Positions 31,525 to 39,075 of a stretch of DNA of 64,000 bases are shown piece after piece; position 1 is the stretch's first letter, and the number at the start of each line of letters is the position of its first letter. The translations under genes were made by a program, and so were the position numbers. Below the pieces are notes generated by a model. That model did not search any database and was not told the DNA's origin. It saw nothing but the letters and a program-made list of their open reading frames with translations. Source of the DNA: Rhodobacteraceae bacterium LMO-JJ12 (GTDB taxonomy: Bacteria > Pseudomonadota > Alphaproteobacteria > Rhodobacterales > Rhodobacteraceae); contig JAKGBX010000005.1 of assembly GCA_021555075.1 (NCBI GenBank), forward strand, positions 54,922 through 118,921, read 5' to 3'.

Positions 31525-32180
31525 AACGACGCGGCCTCATCCTGTCCGTTCTCGCGCTCGGGGTCGCCGGTTTCGGCGGTGCCGCCTGGTATGCCACCCG
31601 CCCCGACCCGATTGCCGCGTCCGATCCCATCGACCCTGAAATGGCCGACGCGCTGATCCGACCCTATTCCCCGATCCTCGGGCCCGAGGATGCGCCCGTA
31701 ACCATCGTTGAATTCTTCGACCCGGCCTGCGAGGCATGCCGCGCTTTCTATCCGGTCGTCGAGGATATCATGGCGGAGCACGGAGACGCGGTGCGCGTTG
31801 TAATCCGCTATACGCCTTTTCACGGCGAGGCGTCGGTAGAAGCGATCCGTGTGCTCGAGGCGGCGCGCATGCAGGACGTGTTTGAACCTGTGCTCGAGGC
31901 AGTCTTGCGAGAGCAGCCCAGATGGGCGTCTCACGGGACCCCGGCACCCGGATTGATCCTTGAGATTGCAGCAAGCGGAGGTCTGGATGTCGAAGCTGCC
32001 CGGACACAGATGCTGGCCCCCGGTGTTGTGGCGGTGCTCAACCAGGACCGCGCCGATGTCGAGACAGTCGGGGTCCGCCAAACGCCCACGTTCTTCGTGA
32101 ACGGCAAGCCTCTCGATCCGTTCGGTGAGGCCGAATTGCGGAGGCTGGTGGCAGTGGAAGTTGCGGCAAGCCAAAGCTGA
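31521..32180 (+). CDS. DsbA-like thiol-disulfide oxidoreductase
   Basis: This 219-residue exported protein has an N-terminal membrane anchor or signal (LILSVLALGVAGFGGAAWYA) and a thioredoxin fold. The active-site CEAC lies in VEFFDPACEACRAFYP and a cis-proline loop in VRQTPTFFVNG, typical of the DsbA/DsbG-like thioredoxin_4 group. It is paired with the DsbB gene, so it probably introduces disulfides into periplasmic metal-handling proteins. Confidence 0.88.
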   Translation: MKRRGLILSVLALGVAGFGGAAWYATRPDPIAASDPIDPEMADALIRPYSPILGPEDAPVTIVEFFDPACEACRAFYPVVEDIMAEHGDAVRVVIRYTPFHGEASVEAIRVLEAARMQDVFEPVLEAVLREQPRWASHGTPAPGLILEIAASGGLDVEAARTQMLAPGVVAVLNQDRADVETVGVRQTPTFFVNGKPLDPFGEAELRRLVAVEVAASQS

Positions 32181-32202
32181 TTTGCGGAGGCAGGAGAAAC
32201 GA

Positions 32203-32673
32203 GTGGTGAAGAAGTTGAGATATACCAATGCATTGGCCGTGCTTTTGACGGTTGCAGGGCTGTCGGCCCCCGCACTGGCCGGTTCGGAGGATGTCGTGGT
32301 CGAGAATGCGTGGTCCCGCGCCTCGATCGGCGTCAACAGGCCAGGTGCCGCCTATATGACCGTGCGCAACACGGGTGAAGACGCCGTTACGCTGACCGGA
32401 CTTGCGACACCGCTGGCAATGATGCCCGAGATCCATGAGTCGAAAACCAACTCCGATGGCGTCAGTTCCATGGCGCCTGCAGGCGAGATCACGATTGAGC
32501 CCGGCCAAAGCGTGGCATTGGAGCCGGGCGGGTTGCACGCCATGCTCATGAAGCTGCAAGAGCCGATGACCGAAGGCGAGAATTTCCCGCTGACACTGAC
32601 CTTCTCGGATGGCGGCAAGGTGACGGTCGAGGTCCCAATCCTCGGAATCGCCGCGCGTGGACCGGAGGGCTGA
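32203..32673 (+). CDS. PCu(A)C periplasmic copper chaperone
   Basis: This 156-residue protein has a signal peptide ending SAPALAG. Its cupredoxin-like PCuAC domain has histidine and methionine ligands in MMPEIHESK, SSMAP and GGLHAMLM, the family pattern H-M-HxM. It carries Cu(I) in the periplasm and hands it to SCO or oxidase CuA sites, fitting its place between DsbA and a SCO gene. Starts GTG 32203 and GTG 32206 are both possible after AGGAG. Its stop overlaps the next ATG. Confidence 0.9.
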   Translation: MVKKLRYTNALAVLLTVAGLSAPALAGSEDVVVENAWSRASIGVNRPGAAYMTVRNTGEDAVTLTGLATPLAMMPEIHESKTNSDGVSSMAPAGEITIEPGQSVALEPGGLHAMLMKLQEPMTEGENFPLTLTFSDGGKVTVEVPILGIAARGPEG

Positions 32674-33299
32674 TGCAACGTCGGCAGCTCCTTCTATACG
32701 GCGCAGCCGGTGCCGGCGTTCTTGGCCTGACGCTCTTCGTGGGCTGGTGGCGGGTGGACGGGCCCGGTGCGCCTGAACCAAAAGGGCAGCGGCCCCTGCC
32801 CCTATCGGCGATGGAGTTCCGGCTGACCGACCACGAGGAAAATGAGGTAGGGCCTGGCAACCTGATCGGTCGTCCCACAATGGTGTTTTTCGGGTTCACC
32901 TACTGCCCGGACGTCTGCCCGACGACCCTATCGGATATTTCCGGCTGGCTTGAGGAACTGGGCGACGAAGCATCAGAGATGAACGTGGTCTTCATCACGG
33001 TCGACCCGGAGCGGGACACGGTCGAGGCCATGGCCGAATATGTCGGCTATTTTCATCCGGTCATTCGTGGCTGGACGGGGCCGGAAGACCAAATTGCCCG
33101 CGCTGCAGAAGGGTTTCGTGCCTCATTTGAGCGCGTCCCGACTGAGGGCGGCGGCTATACGATGAACCATACGGCAAGCGTATTCCTGTTCGATGCCGAG
33201 GGTGAGCTCGTCACCATGATCGACTATCACGAGCAAAGAGAATTCGCGGTGCCGAAGATCCAGCGCGCACTGACAGAAGACGTAGAGGGGGCAACATGA
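32673..33299 (+). CDS. Second SCO1/SenC-family copper chaperone
   Basis: This 208-residue membrane-anchored thioredoxin-like protein has CPDVCP in FGFTYCPDVCPTTLSD and the copper-ligand histidine near YTMNHTASVFLF. It is clearly related to the SCO protein at 30494 but diverged in the anchor and C-terminus. It directly follows PCuAC with overlapping codons and overlaps the M23 peptidase gene by 4 bases. Confidence 0.9.
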   Translation: MQRRQLLLYGAAGAGVLGLTLFVGWWRVDGPGAPEPKGQRPLPLSAMEFRLTDHEENEVGPGNLIGRPTMVFFGFTYCPDVCPTTLSDISGWLEELGDEASEMNVVFITVDPERDTVEAMAEYVGYFHPVIRGWTGPEDQIARAAEGFRASFERVPTEGGGYTMNHTASVFLFDAEGELVTMIDYHEQREFAVPKIQRALTEDVEGAT

Positions 33300-34669
33300 A
33301 GATAAGAACTGTCTTGGCGGCCGTTGCGGTCGCAGGCGCATTTTCGGTGACCGCCATCGCCATCTCTGGCGTTCTGTCCAAAGAACCGGTGCCCCCTGCG
33401 ATTGCTGAAGCGACCCTCTGGACTCCCAATCCGCTTGCGCCGCCTCGGATTACCGAAACCAATTCGGTCCGCCCTACACTCGCCCAGGCGGATATCGCAT
33501 TCGAGTTCAGACCCCGGCCGCTCCTGACCGTTTCCCCCGCTGATACCTCCTTGCCATCTATCGAGCCCCCGCTGGTCACCTGGTCGCGGGAGATTGCGTC
33601 CGGCGAGACGCTTGATGCGGTCCTTTCCGATGCGGGGCTGGATGCTTCGGATCGCGCCGAAATCGCCTTGGCGATTGGCACGGAATACGATCTGCGCCGT
33701 CTGCGTCCGGGTCACATCATTACGGTGGTTTCCACAACGGACGACAACCCGCGTCGTGTAGAGCTCGCCGTCGAAGACGGTGTCCGGATAGAGGCGGTCT
33801 TCGGCGAACAGCTTGCCGCCCGCGTGTTGGACCCGGATCCCGAATTGGTGACTTTCGCCGGCGAGGCGGTGATCGAGAGCTCGATTTTCGCCGCCCTGAA
33901 CACGGCAGACATCCCCGCCCGTTTTGCGGTGGACCTGGCGCAGATGCTGGGCGGCACCGTGGATTTCCGTCGTGATCTTGCGGGTGGCGAGACGATGCGC
34001 CTCCTTTGGCGCGAGGCCCGAGACGGGAACAAGAGGATTGGTCAGCCCGAGCTTGCCTTTGCCGCACTGGATATCGATGGCTCGGTCTATGAAATCGTCT
34101 GGCCGAACGACGGCAGCGGCCAAGCGACGATCTATGTCGACGGAGAAGTCCTGCGCGTGTTTGCGCAACCGGTCGAAGGTGCACGGCTGAGTTCTGTGTT
34201 CGGGCGCCGCACCCATCCGGTCTACGGCAATGTACGGATGCACACAGGAGTCGACTTCGCGGCGGCGCGCGGCACGCCGGTACAGGCGACGGCGCCGGGC
34301 CGCGTTAGCTTCATCGGCCGACGCGGTGGGTATGGCCGGGTCGTCGAGATCGCTCATGGCTCCGACACCCTGACGCGCTATGCGCATCTGAGCGCCGTAC
34401 CGGACGGGCTCACACAAGGGCAACGCGTGATGGCCGGAGATATGATCGGGCGGGTCGGTGCGACGGGTACCGCGACAGGCCCCAACCTACATTACGAAGT
34501 GCTGGTGGACGGTCGCCCAACCGACCCTCTCTCTGACGACCGATTGGCAGAGGCGGCCGAGCGTGAAGCGGACGACACGGCCGCGCTTGAGCGACTGCGT
34601 GAGGCGCGTTCACTTCTTGCTGAGAGGCTCGCCAGCGAATTTGCACAGACGACAACCGAAAGGCTTTGA
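33296..34669 (+). CDS. M23-family peptidoglycan endopeptidase
   Basis: This 457-residue exported protein has an N-terminal signal or anchor and an OapA/LysM-like region (about residues 95-200, with ETLDAVLSDAGL). Its LytM/M23 domain has FGRRTHPVYGNVRMHTGVDF, with H and D as zinc ligands, plus RYAHLS and LHYEV, so the catalytic ligands are complete. It would cleave peptidoglycan cross-links. A stretch of coiled coil ends the protein. It is embedded in a copper operon, which suggests envelope remodelling under metal stress. Confidence 0.88.
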   Translation: MKIRTVLAAVAVAGAFSVTAIAISGVLSKEPVPPAIAEATLWTPNPLAPPRITETNSVRPTLAQADIAFEFRPRPLLTVSPADTSLPSIEPPLVTWSREIASGETLDAVLSDAGLDASDRAEIALAIGTEYDLRRLRPGHIITVVSTTDDNPRRVELAVEDGVRIEAVFGEQLAARVLDPDPELVTFAGEAVIESSIFAALNTADIPARFAVDLAQMLGGTVDFRRDLAGGETMRLLWREARDGNKRIGQPELAFAALDIDGSVYEIVWPNDGSGQATIYVDGEVLRVFAQPVEGARLSSVFGRRTHPVYGNVRMHTGVDFAAARGTPVQATAPGRVSFIGRRGGYGRVVEIAHGSDTLTRYAHLSAVPDGLTQGQRVMAGDMIGRVGATGTATGPNLHYEVLVDGRPTDPLSDDRLAEAAEREADDTAALERLREARSLLAERLASEFAQTTTERL

Positions 34670-34672
34670 TCC

Positions 34673-35131
34673 ATGAAACGATTTACTCCCGCCCTTGCCA
34701 TCGCATTTGCCTTGCTTCCTGCGGCGCAGGCCGTCGCAGAGGCGATTCAGATCGACGTCCGGAAGACAAACGGCTGCGGCTGTTGCCTGTCCTGGATGAA
34801 GCACCTCGAGGAGAATGGCTTCGCGCCGATGGGCGAGGACATGTTCGGAGGATCTCTTGTGCGCTTCAAACTCGACAATGGCGTGCCGCAGCGCATGGTC
34901 TCCTGCCATACGGCTTTGGTCGACGGCTATGTGATCGAGGGCCACGTGCCGGCGGCTGACATCCAACGCCTGCTGGAGGACCGGCCAGACGCGGTAGGCC
35001 TGGCGGTGCCGGGAATGCCCTACGGGTCGCCCGGCATGGGACCGGAGGACGACCGGGAGGCTTACGATGTCTTCCTGATCCACGAAGACGGATCGACCGA
35101 GGTCTACACCAGCTACTCGGCTCCTGACTGA
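34673..35131 (+). CDS. DUF411 metal-binding protein
   Basis: This 152-residue exported protein has a signal peptide ending AAQAVAEA. Its DUF411 domain includes the NGCGCCLSWMKHL cysteine motif, SCHTALVDGYVIEGHVP, and an AVPGMPYGSPGM loop. DUF411 proteins are small periplasmic proteins found with copper-resistance genes, probably copper carriers. It starts 3 bases after the M23 stop. Confidence 0.88.
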   Translation: MKRFTPALAIAFALLPAAQAVAEAIQIDVRKTNGCGCCLSWMKHLEENGFAPMGEDMFGGSLVRFKLDNGVPQRMVSCHTALVDGYVIEGHVPAADIQRLLEDRPDAVGLAVPGMPYGSPGMGPEDDREAYDVFLIHEDGSTEVYTSYSAPD

Positions 35132-35153
35132 ACTCGCGGCAGAACCTTAACAA

Positions 35154-35936
35154 TTGGAACCCCTCTCCCCCATAGCGCTTGGCTTTCTTGGAAGCCTGGC
35201 CGCCGGATCGCTGACCGCGGTCGGGGCGGTCCCCGTTCTTTTTGGGCGCATCCCGTCCCGGGCCACGCGCGATCTGCTGCTTGGCTTCGCGGCGGGTGTC
35301 ATGCTCGCGGCTTCGTTCTTCTCGCTGATCATCCCGGCTCTCGACGCAGCTGAAGGACAGTTCGACAACGGTGCTCTCCCGGCGGCCATCGTATGTGTTG
35401 CGATCCTGCTTGGCATGGGCGCGGTCGCTCTGATGAACGAACGGCTACCGCATGAACATTTCAAGACGGGGCGGGAAGGTCCCGACGCCGCATCGCTGCG
35501 GCGCGTCTGGCTTTTCATCATCGCGATCACTATCCACAATTTTCCCGAAGGGCTTGCCGTCGGCGTCGGGTTCGGGGTTGACGGTTTGTCGGGCGGGTTG
35601 CCACTTGCGATCGGTATTGGATTACAGAATGCCCCCGAAGGTCTGGCGGTGGCGGTTTCGTTGCTCGGCGAGGGCTATTCCAGGCTTCGCGCCTGGGGCA
35701 TCGCCGCTCTGACCGGTCTCGTCGAGCCCGTCGGTGGACTTCTCGGCGCAGGGATTATCAGTCTTTCGCAACCGCTGCTGCCCTGGGGTCTCGCCTTCGC
35801 AGCAGGTGCGATGCTCTACGTCATCAGCCACGAGATCATTCCGGAAACCCACCGATCCGGCCATCAGAACAGGGCGACGCTCGGCCTCGCCGTTGGTCTT
35901 GTGATCATGTTGTTCCTCGACGTCTGGCTGGGATAA
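35154..35936 (+). CDS. ZIP-family metal transporter
   Basis: This 260-residue protein has about eight membrane helices and the two ZIP metal-site motifs HNFPEG (helix 4) and QNAPEG (helix 5). It also has HEIIPETHRSGH near the end. It resembles ZupT/GufA-type importers of Zn2+, Fe2+ or Mn2+. The start is uncertain; TTG 35154 gives the natural N-terminus and there is no ATG nearby. The gene lies in the same direction as the preceding copper genes and is followed at once by lspA. Confidence 0.82.
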   Translation: MEPLSPIALGFLGSLAAGSLTAVGAVPVLFGRIPSRATRDLLLGFAAGVMLAASFFSLIIPALDAAEGQFDNGALPAAIVCVAILLGMGAVALMNERLPHEHFKTGREGPDAASLRRVWLFIIAITIHNFPEGLAVGVGFGVDGLSGGLPLAIGIGLQNAPEGLAVAVSLLGEGYSRLRAWGIAALTGLVEPVGGLLGAGIISLSQPLLPWGLAFAAGAMLYVISHEIIPETHRSGHQNRATLGLAVGLVIMLFLDVWLG

Positions 35937-35940
35937 GCTG

Positions 35941-36414
35941 ATGAGAACTTGCCTCTTCGTCGGTCTGCTTGCTGCGCTGATCGCCTTTCTTGTCGATCAG
36001 GCAACGAAGGCAATCGTTGTGTCCAATGCGACTGTTCTTAGTTCCGGCGTATCGGTCTTTCCCGGCTTCAATCTCATCTACCTGCGCAATGACGGAGTGA
36101 CCTTCGGGCTTCTCGGCGGCGCGCCGTGGTGGAGCCTTGTCTTACTGGCGCTTGGCATCTGCGTCTGGCTGGCGTTCATGCTGGTCCGTACCAGCAGCCG
36201 GGTCGAGGCCATTGCCTATGGTGCGATCATCGGCGGTGCACTCGGCAATATTCTGGACCGCCTGCGCTATCGTGCGGTGACGGATTTCCTCGATTTCTAC
36301 ATCGGGACGGCGCACTGGCCTGCCTTCAACATGGCCGATGTTTTTGTGGTTGGCGGCGTGATGCTGCTGCTCATTGCGCCGTGGGTTGGCGCTCGACTTC
36401 AGACCGATTCATGA
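35941..36414 (+). CDS. lspA: Signal peptidase II (LspA)
   Basis: This 157-residue integral membrane aspartyl protease removes the signal peptide of diacylglyceryl-prolipoproteins. It has four membrane helices, the VDQATKAIV motif near the N-terminus, and the catalytic aspartates in GNILDRLRYRAVTDFLDF and FNMADVFV. It is complete. It overlaps lnt (ATGA). lspA is known to travel with metal-resistance genes on mobile elements. Confidence 0.93.
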   Translation: MRTCLFVGLLAALIAFLVDQATKAIVVSNATVLSSGVSVFPGFNLIYLRNDGVTFGLLGGAPWWSLVLLALGICVWLAFMLVRTSSRVEAIAYGAIIGGALGNILDRLRYRAVTDFLDFYIGTAHWPAFNMADVFVVGGVMLLLIAPWVGARLQTDS

Positions 36415-37982
36415 AGCCGGGATTGCCGCAGTTCGTTAGTGAGGACCTGAACCTGTTCCAGCGCATGGGTCTTGCCCTTGCTGCCGGCGGATTGACGGTT
36501 TTGACTCTTCCGCCGTTTTCTTGGCTCATCGCGGTCCCTGTCGCCTTCTCCGTGCTCTTTATCGTTCTCCGGAACATCTCAACCTCGCGCGCTTTCCTTG
36601 TCGGTTGGGCTTTCGGACTGGGCCAATTCGGGATTGGAATTTCCTGGATCGCCGAGAGCTTTTACGTCGATGCCGAACGTTTCGGCGCACTGGCGATTCC
36701 GGCGGTCGCGGGTCTGTCCGCCGGACTTGCCATCTTCCCGGGCATGGCGGCGATGCTTTTTGCCGCCATCATGCAGCGCCGAGCTGTCGGCGGCATTGCG
36801 GCGGGCCTGCTGTTTGCAACCTGCTGGGTGGCCACGGAATGGCTGCGGGGTCATGTCCTGACAGGGTTTCCCTGGAACCTTGCCGCTTATGCCCTTGTCG
36901 ACTATGCCGCCCTGCGCCAACCCGCCGCCTGGGTCGGAAGCTACGGTTTGGGCTTTCTCACGGTCTTCATCGGCATATTGCCAGGTGTGTTGACTGTGGC
37001 GGCGCCAAAGAGACGCGCGCCTGTTCTCGTGCTCTTCGCCGTTGCTGTGGCGGGTTTCTGGGTTGGCGGTGCGCTTCGGTCAGGGCAGGACGTGCCGCCG
37101 ACAGACGTTGCTTTGCGCATCGTCCAAGGCAATGTGCCACAAGTCGAGAAGTGGGTACCGGGCAGCCGCCAGCGAACCTTGGAAAAATACCTGGGCTTGT
37201 CCGCGCAACCCGGACGTTTCGATTTGCTGCTTTGGCCGGAAACGGCCTTCCCCGGCTTTCTGGACGAAGATGCTGCGGCACGCGCGCGGATATCTGCAGC
37301 TTTGCCAGACGGCAGGATCCTACTGACAGGTGCGCCTGACCGAGTGGAGGGCGATGGGGGAACCAGATATTTCAACACGGTTCAGGCCTATGACGGCAGC
37401 GGCGAGGTTCTGACGGGGTATGCAAAACATCATCTTGTTCCGTTCGGGGAATATGTGCCCCTGAAAGGCTGGCTGCCCATCGAGCGGCTGACCGAAGGGT
37501 TGGGCGATTTCACGCCGGGACCAGGGCCGCGCACGCTGGCGATCCCTGGCGCGCCTCTGGTCGCGGTGGCGATCTGTTACGAGATCATCTTTCCGGGCCA
37601 CGTGGTCGATGACCTTTTCCGCCCCGACTGGATATTCAACGCCACAAATGATGCCTGGTTCGGAACCAGCATCGGACCCGAGCAGCACCTCGCCTCCGCG
37701 CGGATGCGCGCGGTCGAGGAGGGACTTCCCGTGGTCCGGGCGGCCAACACTGGGATATCCGCGATCATCGACGCCAATGGAAATGTCGTCGCGCGTCTTG
37801 ATACCGGGGAAACAGGCACCATTGATGCCGGCCTGCCGGGCGCGCGTACTCCAACGCCCTATGCGCGGTTCGGCGACTGGACCTTGTTGGTTCTTGTTTT
37901 TGGGTGCTGGGTCTTCGGCTGGCTGGCCAGTTTGCTCGGACGAGATCCCGATGCGCGGCATTTTGGAACGGAGGTATCCTGA
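36411..37982 (+). CDS. lnt: Apolipoprotein N-acyltransferase (Lnt)
   Basis: This 523-residue inner-membrane enzyme adds the third acyl chain to lipoproteins. It has six N-terminal helices, then a nitrilase-like domain with the catalytic triad: glutamate in LLWPETAFPGF, lysine in AKHHLVPFGEYVP and cysteine in VAICYEIIFPG. In E. coli the same gene was first found as cutE, from copper-sensitive mutants, which fits its place here. ATG 36411 overlaps the lspA stop; longer frames upstream are antisense-like. Confidence 0.93.
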   Translation: MKPGLPQFVSEDLNLFQRMGLALAAGGLTVLTLPPFSWLIAVPVAFSVLFIVLRNISTSRAFLVGWAFGLGQFGIGISWIAESFYVDAERFGALAIPAVAGLSAGLAIFPGMAAMLFAAIMQRRAVGGIAAGLLFATCWVATEWLRGHVLTGFPWNLAAYALVDYAALRQPAAWVGSYGLGFLTVFIGILPGVLTVAAPKRRAPVLVLFAVAVAGFWVGGALRSGQDVPPTDVALRIVQGNVPQVEKWVPGSRQRTLEKYLGLSAQPGRFDLLLWPETAFPGFLDEDAAARARISAALPDGRILLTGAPDRVEGDGGTRYFNTVQAYDGSGEVLTGYAKHHLVPFGEYVPLKGWLPIERLTEGLGDFTPGPGPRTLAIPGAPLVAVAICYEIIFPGHVVDDLFRPDWIFNATNDAWFGTSIGPEQHLASARMRAVEEGLPVVRAANTGISAIIDANGNVVARLDTGETGTIDAGLPGARTPTPYARFGDWTLLVLVFGCWVFGWLASLLGRDPDARHFGTEVS

Positions 37983-38149
37983 TGCTTGTGATCGTGAGCG
38001 CTATCGGAGGCGCGATCTGGGGTGGCTATCTGGCACGACGGAGGAGGGGGAATCACCTGGATATCCTCCAATATGCGGTAGCGTCTGCGATCGCCTTCGG
38101 ACTTGTCGCCCTGTTTGCAACCATCGTGCTGTCGCGGGTTCTCGGCTAG
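37982..38149 (+). CDS. Small membrane protein after lnt
   Basis: This 55-residue protein starts with ATG overlapping the lnt stop (TGATG). It has two hydrophobic stretches (VIVSAIGGAIWGGYLA and ASAIAFGLVALFATIVL) separated by a basic loop RRRRGNH. It is probably a real two-helix inner-membrane protein. I do not recognise the family. Confidence 0.55.
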   Translation: MLVIVSAIGGAIWGGYLARRRRGNHLDILQYAVASAIAFGLVALFATIVLSRVLG

Positions 38150-38243
38150 CGAGCTTCGAAATTGCGCAAACGTGTCAGCGGCTTGAAGACCTGATAGCTC
38201 GAGGTCCCGATAGAGAATCGCGCGAATGTGCATCTAGGCGAGC

Positions 38244-38702
38244 TCATTTCTGATTGAGCCGTCGCTCGAACGCCTCCAATGTCGTCCCGCTGACGTGATG
38301 CTCGATCCCTTCCGCATCGCGTTCCGCGGTCTCTTCGTCGATTCCCAGGCTCAGAAGAAAGGCGACGACGACCCTGTGGCGGCGTCGACAGATCTCCGCG
38401 AGGTCCTGCCCGGCATCGGTGAGGAATATCGCGCGGTATGGCTCCCGCCGGACCAGACCAGCAGCCTTGAGCCGCGAGATGTTCTTGGTCACGGTCGGCG
38501 GCTTCACGCCAAGCCGCTCGGCGATCTCGACCGGTCTGGCCTCCCCGCGCGTCTCGATCAGTTCCGCGATCAGTTCGACGTAATCCTCCGCCATCTCGCT
38601 TTCATGTGCCTGACGCACGGTCGCAAAGCCATCGGCCTGCGCCTCGGGAGCCCGGTCGACCGCTTCGAATGGCTCACGCCCTTGTGATTGTAGCTTTGTC
38701 AT
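38244..38702 (-). CDS. mntR: MntR-like DtxR-family regulator
   Basis: This 152-residue metalloregulator has an N-terminal winged helix (AEDYVELIAELIETRGEARPVEIAERLGVKPPTVTKNISRL). A dimerisation and metal-binding domain follows, with CRRRHRVVVAFLLSLG and AERDAEGIEHHVS. These match MntR, the manganese sensor. It has an extended acidic N-terminus of about 30 residues. ATG 38702 is chosen. A palindromic operator of DtxR type overlaps the divergent promoter at 38732-38778. Confidence 0.85.
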   Translation of the reverse strand: MTKLQSQGREPFEAVDRAPEAQADGFATVRQAHESEMAEDYVELIAELIETRGEARPVEIAERLGVKPPTVTKNISRLKAAGLVRREPYRAIFLTDAGQDLAEICRRRHRVVVAFLLSLGIDEETAERDAEGIEHHVSGTTLEAFERRLNQK

Positions 38703-38731
38703 ACTCGGGACTTTGCAGCGAAACAGCGGGA

Positions 38732-38778
38732 TTGACAACTTGTTTGCTTCGGGTAGATAAGTTAGCCATGTCTAACTT
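38732..38778 (+). promoter_or_regulatory. Promoter with MntR/DtxR-type operator
   Basis: TTGACA (38732-38737) and TAGATA (38754-38759) form a 16-bp-spaced promoter. The perfect dyad AAGTTAG-CCATGT-CTAACTT (38759-38778) covers its start region. The arms resemble DtxR/MntR-family boxes, so the divergently encoded MntR is the likely repressor. Confidence 0.7.
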
Positions 38779-38799
38779 TTTACTTTGGAGGCCGTGGTG

Positions 38800-39075
38800 A
38801 TGCGAAATATTATGAGAGTGCTGCTCGCCACACTCGCAAGTGCGCTCCTCCTGTCCGGACCTGTCGCCGCGACGCCGGCCAAGGAGGCGCCTTGGCTTCC
38901 CGAGGCAGCGGCCTACCGTCTGACGCTCTTTCTTGGAAATCTCGAGCCTCTGCCCTGGGACGACATCGAGACCGCCTGGACGGAACCCTACCGGGGTTCG
39001 GAATTCTCTGTCGGGGCGCTGGCGTGGCTGGACCGCAAAAGCGATATCGAGCTACCGAAACCGCCGGATCAATGA
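38800..39075 (+). CDS. Small exported protein, MntR-regulated
   Basis: This 91-residue protein has a signal peptide (IMRVLLATLASALLLSGPVAA). The mature part of about 65 residues has several tryptophans and acidic residues (EPLPWDDIETAWTEPYRG). GGAGG lies 9 bases before ATG 38800; GTG 38797 is an alternative. I do not recognise the family. Its promoter overlaps a DtxR-type operator, so expression probably depends on metal status. Its 3' end overlaps the end of the convergent zntA gene. Confidence 0.65.
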   Translation: MRNIMRVLLATLASALLLSGPVAATPAKEAPWLPEAAAYRLTLFLGNLEPLPWDDIETAWTEPYRGSEFSVGALAWLDRKSDIELPKPPDQ

